64,000 bases of DNA from Apteryx mantelli (lineage: Eukaryota; Chordata; Aves; Apterygiformes; Apterygidae), in the NCBI RefSeq assembly GCF_036417845.1, contig NC_089981.1:40430668-40494667 (forward strand), in the 5' to 3' direction. Shown piece after piece: positions 11,701-22,571 of the stretch (position 1 is the first letter of the stretch; each line of letters opens with the position of its first letter). The notes under the pieces were generated by a model. The model made no database searches. It saw only the letters and a list, made by a program, of their open reading frames with translations, and was not told the DNA's origin. The position numbers and the translations under genes were made by a program.

Positions 11701-14700
11701 GGAAGCAGTGTGCTCCATCATTGGTGCTGAGCTAGAGCAGGAGCGGGGTCGGTGAAAGCTCTTGCTGTTCGCGCTGCACAGCGCCTGCCGTCCCAAGCAA
11801 GCTCACAGCTCTCAGCTGCTTATGGTGGCCATATGTCGGCCCAAAAAATATTTCATCACTGTACTCACTGTTAATTAGCTTCAGTGATGCAAAGAAGCCA
11901 GTGACTGAGTGGCAGCACGCGGTCTTCAGCCCGTGGAGACCACAGCATCGGCATCGCTGCTGCTCCCTCCCAAGCTCCCAGTGCTGTTTCCAAATGTGCC
12001 CCTGGCAGATCAGATCTCACTTTGTCCCAGGAGTCCTGGATAACTAATGTTGTGCTGTGAATGTGCTTCCTAGTTGTATGAATGAGAATCTTGCCTTCCT
12101 TTCCAGAAAACCGTGTTTTCTATTGCCTAATTGAAAGGAGCTTTGATTCCTTTCTAACAAGTGGCAGGTTCCTCAAGCTGTGCATATATGGGTAGTTATA
12201 GGGCATGCTGCTGAGGTGGAGCTGGAGGACAGAAAGGGAAGCAACTTCCCAAGAAACAAAGTAAATTTTGGTCAAGAAGCAAAAATGAAAAAAGCCCCCA
12301 GTGGCAACATGTCACAGGAACTTTAATGGTCAGTGGTTGGCCTCTGGTTTACATCTCACTTAGGAAATGCATGCTCTCATAGGAAAGTCTCCTAATGCTA
12401 TGCTAAAGCAGCGGGAAAAGCAGTGCTTCCTCGGTCCCCAGCTCGTGTGAGGAAGGCTCTGGGGACAACTCCAGACGGTAAAGGAGGGAAGGAGGAACAA
12501 GGCGGAGGTGGTTGGTATCTGCGCGTATGTGTGTGCACCTGTTTCAGACCCTGAGGCTGGGCTGCATCTCGGCTCCTTCATATCTTGTCATTTCAGATCT
12601 GATCTAGGACAGCTTCTCAGAGTGACTCCCACTAGGGAGTGTGAGCTGACCTTATTCTCCTCTATAGCGCTGCCTTCTGAGGGCAAACATCAGAGGAGAA
12701 GGTGAAACAGCACAGCAGGGCTGGAAAGTAAATGGTGGAAAACGTGCATGTTCCCACACGAAGCGCCAGGCTGTCCTGCCTCAGCACAGCCCGTGCGGGG
12801 AGGGCTGCGAACGCTCATACGGGAGGCCGTGTCCTGCTGCCCCCAGAGAGTCCGGAGATAAGGAGACTCCCAGATGTCAACACGTTCCCCGTCTCCTCCG
12901 TGGGGAAGGACACAGCAGCGATCGCTGCTGCTGACAGGCGGTTCCTGGCCCAGCTCTGCCGTGGTGACCAGGCCAGCGTTGTGCATGTCCTCGACGAGCC
13001 GGGACAGGCGCCTCTCAGCCAAAGTGCTGCTGACGACGAGCATCCGCCCGCGTGCCCTGCCCAGTGTTTTCAGGCATTTTGGGCACGGGATCAGCCAGCA
13101 CTTGAGCTGGCAAGACATTTCTCTGGCAAGTCTGTCGGTGCCTCAGAGCGCCACGTTTTTAGCCATCTACCCCAAATCTTGCTGTTTGGTGTGGGCATTT
13201 GTGGAGAGTTAGGGCAGAAAGCTGCAGTCTCCAGGCCGGTTCAGAAAAATGCCGGATGCCAGGGAAATTCAATTCCAGTGAAGCTACGGGTAGATGATGA
13301 AATCAGCTGTTCATGTGCACAGATGTCATTGCAGGCACCTAGTTCTGTGGTCACAGAGCACATCTGATTTAACTTCCCCTCAGCTCTAGCTTGTAGAAAA
13401 ACAGTTTATATCCAGATTGCCTTGATGTCACCTTGGGCCGTGCCACTCCGTCAGCCCAGAGTTTGGGGGGGCAGTGTGACCCTGAAGAGCTGCCTCGAGA
13501 GGCAGAGCTGGAAAACCCAGGTGTCAGCGTCGCCACTTTGGTGACGGGGGAGGCAGCGCTCTCCCATGGGACACGCTTGTGTCTGTGACTGTGCTTCCGT
13601 TGCCCAGCACCTGCCATGGGGGGAGCCTGCTCAGTGCTGGGGGTCTGCAGGTGCACCGGCAGCAGAAGTAAGAGCTGAGGAGTGGGTAGCGCTGCAGCTG
13701 AAAAGGGGTATATACGTTACTGCTGACAAAAGTGTGCAGAACTCCATTTATAACCTTACTTTTAGGCCGTGAGCTATTGAATGGGAAGTTTCTGCCCTGG
13801 ACACTGATCGCGACGGCACCTCGGGGCTCCTGAAGAACCAGGGACTGCGGCACAGTGGGAGCGACTGCAACGTGGAGGACCAAGCGCCAACCTTTAGCAA
13901 CTGCCAGTCTCCAGCGGCAGGAGAGGTGCAGCATGCGGGCAGAGTCAGGCGCCGGGAGTCGTGCTGCCAGGACAGTGGGTGAGAGCTGTGCCAGGGCAGG
14001 ATCCTGGCGAGAGCAGGTAATGCTGCCGAGGCGGGTGTGGGTGCATTTGATCCTCAGTCATTGATGAGGACACTGAGATCCCAAATTTTGCCTCATATGT
14101 AAAATCCATCTTTTTCACAAAGGGCTGCTCTGTGCCATTGCAAAGACCCTCCCCTTGCTTAAGTCCTGTGGGTTAAAATATCAAGCAGGAGTTTTAATTT
14201 CTCAGGGCTTCACTGGAGCCATGGTAAAAGCAGAGCTGGGTCCCACTCAGAGATGTCTTGGAGGCTGCAGGGAGCAGAGGCCTCTGCAGGAACCAGGTGA
14301 GCCCTGCGCAGTGGCTCCCAGCCCCGTGACCGCCCCAGGAGCGCAAGTGGGGGCGCGGGGACCAGCCAGGTGGTCCCATAGTGCAGGACCCATGCCCAGG
14401 ACGTGGGCCGTCGCTCCTGCACCACGGGCAGCTTGCGCTGTGCCCCGTCACCCCAAACCCACCGGCGTGTGTGCAGCTGCAGGAGCACAGGGGCGTGAGC
14501 TGCAGATGGATGGATGCTCCAGGGTAGACATGGGGGATTGACAGAGGGAGCGGTGGCATTACTAGGGTCCTGTGCAAGTGGGATCACTTCTGTGGCGAAA
14601 ACGTTGCCTTTGCCCGCTCGATGAGTACCATAAAGTCTTTGTCTGGGGGCACCAGTTCAGCTTTTTCAGCGTATACCAGCTCTCTTAGGCCTTCCTGAAA

Positions 14701-15970
14701 TGATGGCATGCTTCCAAAAAAGTGTGTTTTCCACTCTTTCCTGGAAGATATTTGCCCTTGACATTGCTTCCTAGCAATACTGATTTTGTTAGCACAACGC
14801 GAGAGACAGCTGGGCGGATATGTAACAGCCCCCTGTGCTTCTCCCTGGGCCCGCTGCATCCCCCTGGCACCCTGCAGCACCCGCCTCTGCAGGGGCTGTG
14901 CCCCTGGGCGCTCAGGGATTTGGGCTCCACGTAATGAAAGGGTGGCTTGATCCATCATCTGTTTCTGGCGTTTGTCATCCCAGGGTGACCGTGCTATGAA
15001 AACATGAAAAAGCCAGGTCCCTGCTGACTGCAGGGCAGGAAACTCAAAGTTCAATGTGTGGTAACAAAACTAAATAAAATAAACAGAAAAGGTAATAGCG
15101 CACCACAGGCAATGCAACAAGAACCTCTCAGGAAATTGTTGTTATAAAGGAGTTCAGGAATATGCTGGAGACTTCATCTTTGAGGTCACTGTCTCAAAGA
15201 CAGCTAAAAGCAAGTAGTGATCTAAAGTCATTGCTACTGGATAACATCCTGTTACATGGAATAAATTGGTTATAATGCTGATTCCTATTGCCTGGGTCCC
15301 CCTTATCCCTGTTTGTGCCCAGGTCAAATAAAGATTTTCTAGCACGGAGGGTGAGCAGTGTATCCTTGCTGCAATTGCTCTGAGCATGGCTTAGCCCCTG
15401 CAGGGGAAGCTCCCCGCGTGGGTCTGTGCGACTGCATGAACAACAGCTTTCAGGGCCTGGCCTCTGCCGACGCACAGCGTCCGTGGTGCTCAGGGGCTTT
15501 AAGCAGAGTTCTGGGCCTTCAGCATCTCCCCAGATTAGTGCCCACAGTCAATTTAACTAAAGGCGGTGCTGAGTTACGCAGGGCTTGTGTGGTGCTGCTT
15601 GCAGCTCCCCGTGAGCGCTGACGCTCACAGCAGGCAGGGACGTGGCAGTGCAAGCGGGGACACCAGCACAGCAGGCCATTTGTCACCGTCCTGCCCGTCC
15701 TTGGGGGGGAGTCTCATCTTTAGCAACACTCTTGTGGTTCCAGTTTCTTCATAGGAGTCCCTCAGTGTTTCCATTTCACTAAAAATCACAGTCTTGCCCT
15801 AGGTTTTTATTCTGTTTTGACACCTCGGCAACTCCCAAGTAGGAAGACCATAAATTTCTCCTCGCCCTTTTGCAGCAGGAGCATAACCAGAGCCCCACAG
15901 CCTTTGGAGACAGTCCTGTTAATAAGAGTGAGGTGACGGCGTGTTAAGAAGATCCCCAGGTGAGCATTTG
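8771..15970. other. Non-coding DNA, several GC-rich patches
   Basis: No gene is recognised. Between about 12,700 and 13,400 and again between 13,800 and 15,050 GC content rises, and long open frames appear on both strands at once (12,690-13,118 minus, 12,732-13,367 plus, 14,194-14,587 minus, 14,584-15,054 minus). Overlap on opposite strands and the absence of start-context or splice support make these weak. They are discussed as findings. Simple T-runs occur near 9,060 and 10,050. Confidence 0.5.
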
Positions 15971-15973
15971 TCA

Positions 15974-16072
15974 CTATCACCACTCGAAAGATGATCAGCT
16001 GTTAGATAAATCTCCCATAAATTATCACTGAGTCCACTTATGGCAAAGTGTGTTGGTCAAAGGCGGTGATAA
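15974..16072. promoter_or_regulatory. Cluster of GATA motifs with an E-box (candidate enhancer)
   Basis: Within about 100 bases there are four WGATAR matches: complement of CTATCA at 15,974, AGATAA at 16,004, complement of TTATCA at 16,022, and TGATAA at 16,067. A CAGCTG E-box at 15,996-16,001 is directly beside the second. Close GATA/E-box grouping is typical of haematopoietic and endothelial enhancers bound by GATA and TAL1-type factors. Here it is motif evidence only, about 19 kb upstream of the CpG-island promoter. Confidence 0.25.
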
Positions 16073-19000
16073 GAATTTGCAAAATTCCCCTTCAGGCTTG
16101 CGCACTAAATAATAAAGAGCATGAGGCAGAAAGTAGTGGAGCTGAACTCCCGTGACCAGGACCACAGCATGGAGCGGGGCATGGCCGCCCGCCTTGCACG
16201 CCGGGATGCTTGTGGGTGCCCTGCCGGCCCGCGTCTAGCACATGGCACAGGAATGAAGGGCTCATTTCCAGAATGCAGTTAAAGTCAGGGTTTGGCTTAG
16301 GTGCACCTTGCACCCCTGCCCACTGCCAGTCCCTGGCCAGCTAATGCCTGAAGTAATGTCTTTTCCTCAGTATCCTCTTCCAGCCAAAAAATGGGCTTCG
16401 CTCTTGGGGAGCAAACACCTGACCGTGAGGTGGGTAATTCATGCAGCTGATGGAAAGCGCCGAGATCAGAGAGGGGATGAAGAAGCAGCAGCGGGGAGGA
16501 AGCGCTCTCAGAGCACTGCTTTTCGCAGGCAGGCGCTGGGGCTGATGCGGCCTCTATCCACGTACGATCCTGGCGTTTGTTTCTTGCCTGGAGATGCAAC
16601 CGATTTCATAACACGTTTATGAACCAGCTGCACGGCTTGCTCTGGGAGGCAGGTAGGAGGCACCTGGCCCACCATGAGACGGCAGCTACTCTGCGCAGCG
16701 GCGCCCGGCGGGGCTGGCGACGATCATGTTGTCTTACAATTGCTGAGGAGCGCTTATAAATCAGCTCACTTTATGCTTTCCTCAATATTACACATTGAAA
16801 ATACGTGAGCATCTCAATGTGTATTGCTATCTATAGGAAGAGAGAGCAGATTGCCATGAAATCAGCTGGGGCTGACAAGCCAGATTCACTTGCACCTGAA
16901 ATCTAGCGCCAAAAGCTGTCATCCCCTTGAGCAAAGCCGGGATGCCTTGCCAGTGCTGAGGCCTCTGCTGCCCGGACGGCACATGAGACACCAGGGCAGC
17001 CCCGCAACCACATCAGGGAGAAATCCTGCACTTGGGAGGCCAAAAAAAGCATGTCTAGTTTGTGTAGGCTGGGTACGAATTGATCTGTATTCCTCCCAGT
17101 CGGCTTGCCACGCTGTTGCACAGGTGTCCTGTGCTTGGGCTGCAAAGAAAAAAAGTCCTCTGTTCTTCTTGCTTTAGTTGTGCTTTCCAAGTGTTTGTGT
17201 ATAGCTGAAGGACAACACGCACCTGCTTGTACAGGCTTTAAATAGGCTCATTTGCTCTCATTGTCTAAGGTAGAGATCCAGGCAATGTCAGACGTGGGCA
17301 TCTGGTGCTCAAAGGAAATAGCGGCATCAACTTGTCATGCTTTGCTCCTGCTCCTGCATCCTGTGTAGAGAAACTGCAGCCCACGCACAGCTGGAATTGC
17401 TGCCAACAAAAAGCAACGGTAAGTAGGTGAAATCCAAACTGTGCATCATTTGGGCCTTTGAAATTAGACTCTTACAGGACTCAAGTGCTGTGTGACCTTT
17501 TGCTAGGCTGCCAGGCAGAGGTGAATTTTTCTTTTGTGTGAAAACAAACAAAATATCATCTGACTTCAAAGGATTCATTGTCAAAATGCTTTCCATCTGT
17601 GCAGTATTCTGCTTGTTACTCGCTTTTGTCTTCTGTTCCCGAGGGGTTAATTAAGACATGTATCCTTCCTGGACTATTTCTTTACTGGAGAGAGGCTCAG
17701 AATGCAGATTTGTTTTTATCTACGACAATGTAGTCATATGTCCTGGATCGCTGCTGGCAGAGCTGGAAGCAGCTTACGAGACCAGCCCATATATCTCCTT
17801 CCTGACGCAAGGCTCTTCCTTGAAGGGTGCACCTTGTGTTTAATCAGTATGATATACGGGAGCTTCGATTACTCAGTCCCCTTACTACCTCCCATTTCTC
17901 TGTTATTCACAAGTCCTAGAGTTAGTTGGAAACCCTAAAAATTTTGATTGTGTTTATAGCTATGGTGACCCAAAGAGGACTAATTTTAGTTTCAATTAAT
18001 GCATGTTAAGACATGTGAATTCAGATTTGTTTCAAGGGTTGCTTTTTAAACTTTGGGCAGGTTGGGCTGCTCTGCTGCTGCTCAGTTGCTGATGAACACA
18101 GGATTATATCCTTTGAGTTAAATCTCAAACAGTGACATTCAACACTTCCTGGTTCCATAGGAGCCAATATCAAAATGTTATCTTGCAGCTTAGAGAGATG
18201 CTGAGCTAGCACCTAAATAGCCCGGCCTCAAGACCACGGTGCAAGGGTGTGCATGATATGTTGTATTCACTCTTAGAGCCTCTCTCTTTACAGAAACAAA
18301 AGTAACGGCAACAGAAAATGAAGTAAGGGGGGAGGGAGAGAAATCAGAAATTTCAAGAGCGAGCCATAGGTCAACAAGAGGCGCTTTGGGTGCCTGTTCT
18401 TTTCACTTCCATCCATTTGATGGGATGTGAGGGGCTCTCCCTGGTAGCAGGCCTAGGTAACTGGTGCATCCCCTACCAGCTCAGCAGAGTGTTATTGCTG
18501 TGGATACATTTATTCAGTGTCTAGCTTGCTGGCAAGAAGAGCTAGGCCTGAGTCTTGAAGTCCTCTCTGTGCCCAGCAGACACGTAGCAGATGGGCTGAG
18601 ATACACAAGCAATGATCTTTTGGACTTGATCCAGAAGACCAGAAAATTTGGTAGACTGTGGCTCTATCGCTTGTATTTGGACAGGTTGTATTGCTTCTGT
18701 TCGAGTGAGGAAAACAAGGCTTTTGTCTCCAGGCTAATCAGGCTGCCATCATTCAGTAACCCAAGTATGCATTTTGTGACAGCAATAACCAAAGTACTGG
18801 GACCCACCACGTGATGCTGGGCACAAGACCATTGACCAGCTGCTAACCAGGGTCATTCCCACCACTGGCTAGACCCAAACGTGGTGATGTCCTAGTGGCA
18901 CTTTCAGTGGAAGGCTGTTATGGTCATGCTTGCCGGTGGGCCCAGAGAGATTTATTATTTCAAGAGATGGTACTGTTTTGGGAATACTCATGGGTATGTT

Positions 19001-20409
19001 TCCTAGAAAAGAGCAAAGGGAGGCTCCTTCTCAAGGGGAGCCAAGTCCATACTGAAATCTGGAGAAGAGACTGCAAGAAGACAGCATTAGTGTAAGAATT
19101 TCTGCAGCTCCGTATCCAGCCTATAAAGACCACAGACCCTGCTTTTTGCCTTAATGAGCAATGTGGAAGATAAGGGCGCTTTATCTTCATTGAAAAGATT
19201 AATGTCAAGCGGGAGGATTAGTTCTCTGCAGCGCTAGAGATTAAGCTTGGACTTTGCAAGCTTTCCCATTATTGGCTTTCTCCCTAGACAATCCCCAAAG
19301 GCCTTCACCACCCTCCTGGGCCAACACTGAATTTCAGTGAGCATCTCTCATTCTACTTTGTTTCCTTTTTCTCCAACTCCACGTTAAAATAGCCATTGCA
19401 CTATGAGATTGCGCTTCATTGTAAAATTTCTCTTAGATTTACCAGGCCTCTCCCACATACCTACAGGGATAAAGCCTCTCTTCTGTATTGGAAAGGAAAA
19501 AGAAGCAAGTTTTCTCCTGCCAGGCGGAGGGCCATGGCCACAAGTCCCATCCTAGACCCAGCTGTGCCAGCTGAAGGTGGTACCTCCTTCTCCAGCTATA
19601 GCCAGCCCCACTCCTCAGCTCTCCTGGCAAACTGGTTTGTGTGAGCCCTCCCTACCCTGCTCCAGGCAAAACCAACCAGAATAATTCACAGCATCTATTT
19701 ATAGTGTTTAAACTAATCCAGGTCGTTTTGCCTGAAGTGAATTAAGGGGCGATTCAACTGGGAAGTCGGGGGGAAATCAATTTGTCATCCTCTCTGAACT
19801 TGCTGAAGAAAGGACTTCTGTGTTCGAGTGTCTGCATGGCCAAGAGCCGGGACCAGAACGCAGGTGTGTGCCAGATGGGAAGCTGAGGGGACGTGACAGT
19901 GAAGGATGTGCTGACAGGCTTGAAATACAATGTGCGTGCAGGCGGAGTGCATCCAGTAGTGTGCACCCCGGCTGCTACTGCTGCTGTTGCAAATGAGCTG
20001 GGTCCAGCAGTTCCTGGTTCTTCTGCTCTTAAGATAATTCCCTAAGGTGTTTTTACCAACAGCTGCCACTTTGGACAAGCCTTTCTCGAGGTGGCTGGGA
20101 GCAAACCTCCCCCTCGCCTGCAGGGGAGCAGGGCGCAAAGCCCACCCTGTCAGCACTGCCAAGCGCTCGGATGTTGCCCTCTGCTTGGCATCACGATTTG
20201 TTCTGGTCCCCAGGCTGAGCGAAGAGGGTAGGCGAATATTTCTCCCTATTTGTGTTAAATGCTTTAATTTCTCAAGGTAGAGACCCTGGACTGGAGAGGC
20301 TTTTCCTGTTGGTAAAGCTGCATTAGAAAAAAAGGCAGAACTTTTTTCAGGAATTGTGGAGCTCTTTTGGTTGTTTGCCTAATAAAGCTTCAGGTCATAA
20401 TAGGATCAA
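16073..20409. other. Non-coding DNA, nothing recognised
   Basis: Mixed-composition sequence with only short chance open frames. No RNA gene, recognised repeat, CpG island or convincing exon is seen. A GC-richer stretch near 16,100-16,720 has overlapping open frames on both strands without family resemblance. Confidence 0.5.
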
Positions 20410-20506
20410 ATGTGCTTTACAGACAATAAAACTGAGTCGCAGAAGAGCGGTAAGTGTCTACCTTTACACAAGAACACATGCCAAACCAGAGAACAGAAAT
20501 CTCAAG
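20410..20506 (-). repeat. MIR/CORE-SINE relic
   Basis: The plus strand reads CTTTACAGACAATAAAACTGAG then a decayed GGTAAGTGTCT...CACAAG...CCAGAGAACAGAAATCTC series. This follows the order of the reverse-complement MIR consensus (TTTTACAGATGAGGAAACTGAG, GGTTAAGTGACTTGCC, CACAC, GCAGAGC, AACCC). Confidence 0.6.
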
Positions 20507-22337
20507 CACAGAAAAGGTCACCCTCCCAAAACAATAAAACAGCTTAATTATCTGACACCTTTGCATTAATTATATATTTCTGTGCAAACTTGGGACCACT
20601 TTTTCTACCCTTAAAATTGTTGGCAAAAAGGAAGTACTTCATGATTTAATGTGGCTTTGCTAGCTCTACTTCTCTTTCCTCTGTGTCACCTGCATAAGCC
20701 ATAACAAGTTAGGGGCACGGAGAGTCTGCTCAAATTGCTGTGAAGCGGCAGGCGAGGAGAGGGGCATCATCACCCTGAGTCCCTCCTTGCCCCACTACAT
20801 TCAGAGAAATCCTGCAGTGCTTCCCCTGAAAAAACAAAGGGTGAGGATGAAGGTTTGTGTTTTTATGTATTGCACAGGTTTTAAAACGTTGAGTTTTTTA
20901 AATCTTTATAATTTTTTACATTGCTATTTCCTACAGCAATTCTGTATCCAGCCCCATCAGTTAGGCTGATGCTGATGAGCCAGGGCCATTTGCACGTGCT
21001 GACCTGTCTCTTTTCAAGTTATATCTCTCCCTTTGCACCCTTGCTCGGTGGGACCCCACGGACTTGTAACCCAACCTGGAGCTGCACTGAGGCCGTACAG
21101 TTTATGCTCCATCCCCATTGAGCTGGCAACGAAGCAGTGAAATCTGAGAGCTGTGAAAAGTGGGTTTCAAGTTGAATAATCAGAAAGTGTCAAAAGAAAG
21201 GTCCTGCTTTATTATGACCTATAAAATACTAGAAAAAGGCCCCATTCATTACCCCCAGTTTTACTTTTAACAGATTACTTAATGGGTTGCTGCTGAGGTA
21301 AATTTATGTGTATATAAAGAGAGTTTAAAAATGACTGTTCCCATACTAATGATCCCTTACAATATTAAAAAACAGAGCATGTGAAAATGTAAATAACTCT
21401 ATCTTTCTTGTCAGTTTTTATTTTGCGTCTTACAAGAGCCCTGATTAACCTCCAGCAATAACGAATTTGCGTTAGGTTTTCAGGCTTGTCTTTCTTTCCA
21501 CCTCTAATATCAGACCGGCGACCCAGTTACAAACAGTTGAAAGCAATACTGTAGGGTGAATACAGTCACGGCCAGTAACTGGGCAACTGCCCGTCTGTGA
21601 GAAGTGCAGTCTGTTAACCTTGTTTTGACCAGCTTCCTGGCATTTGTGGCACAAATAGAGGGTGACGTGATCAAATGAGACTGATCAGTTTTGCTCACCA
21701 GTACGATACCACACAGCTGTGGTGCTTTGGTTTCACAACACAGTGAAAGCTTTGAAGTCCCATAATTTAGCCATTTTAATTGTTTTCCTCTACTGGAAGC
21801 CTTTTTTACCCCTCTTTCCATTTTAAGATGACGATCACCACCACCACCCTTTCCTTTGCATCTGGATGGGGGTGGGAAGTAAAGCTTGGAGGGATGATTG
21901 CCCTCTCTACACGTTCAGTTGAGTGTGGACTTAATGGGTTTTCTCTGAGGGCTTCCTGTAGATCTTTGCAAGACCCCACCTCAGAAGTACATCCTCTGAG
22001 CAGTGGTGGTTTTGATGTACTCTTTGATGCAACCAGAAGAAAATGAACTTGCCACATGAGAGAAAAGCAGGACAGTGTGGTGAGAGATAGAAAAAACAAA
22101 CATAGCTTTATAGGTGTATGTGGTATTCTAACTGTATTTTAACATGGATTTTGGCGGGGGCAATTTTGGGCCAAAACATACAAGAGAGATTTTAAAAGTA
22201 GAGGTATTAGACATGTAATAAACCCAGTATTCTGTGTTACCATTGCTTTCTAATGGATGGTATACAAAGTGAGTTGTGTTACACGACAGCCTCTCTACTG
22301 CCAAAAGATAGTCCCCCTTACTTGAAGTTATATGTAT
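20507..22337. other. Non-coding AT-rich DNA
   Basis: AT-rich sequence with no gene or recognised repeat. Short open frames at 21,510-22,099 occur on both strands over the same bases and are treated as chance. Confidence 0.5.
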
Positions 22338-22432
22338 TTTAAGGTTGGAAAGACCATTATGATCACCCTAATCTTCTAAATACCTTTTCAGAGAATTTCA
22401 CCTGGCTGTTGGAAGCGGATGCCTTTGGAAGA
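22338..22432 (-). repeat. Ancient CR1-type LINE 3' fragment
   Basis: The plus strand carries AAGGTTGGAAAGACCATTAT followed by GATCACCCTAATCTTCTAAATACC and AGAGAATTTCACC. This matches the reverse complement of old sauropsid CR1 3' ends (GGAAGGACCATTATGATCATCTAGTCTGACCTCCTGCATA...AGAATTTCACC). It is heavily diverged and only the tail portion remains. CR1 is the dominant LINE of birds, crocodilians and turtles, which supports the organism call. Confidence 0.6.
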
Positions 22433-22531
22433 GCGTGCTTCAGATGGTTTGCGTGCTGCCAGTGTGGTGCTGGGCGCAGCTGCAAATACACACATATTCA
22501 GTAAGTTAATGCGCTGATGTACCCTTCATAC

Positions 22532-22534
<3 letters not shown>

Positions 22535-22570
<36 letters not shown>
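22535..22570 (+). repeat. Poly-A tract, 36 bases
   Basis: An uninterrupted run of 36 A. No polyadenylation hexamer lies close upstream and no retrocopied gene is recognisable before it. It may be a slippage-expanded A-run or the tail of an unrecognised retroposed copy. Confidence 0.95.

Positions 22571-22571
<1 letters not shown>

Noticed and set aside
14055-14085. Possible MIR core (GATGAGGACACTGAGATCCC)
   Set aside because: Only one 20-base block matches and flanking motifs are missing or out of order.
18464-18814. 116-codon plus-strand frame
   Set aside because: No homology recognised, no promoter or splice support, ordinary chance length for this much sequence.
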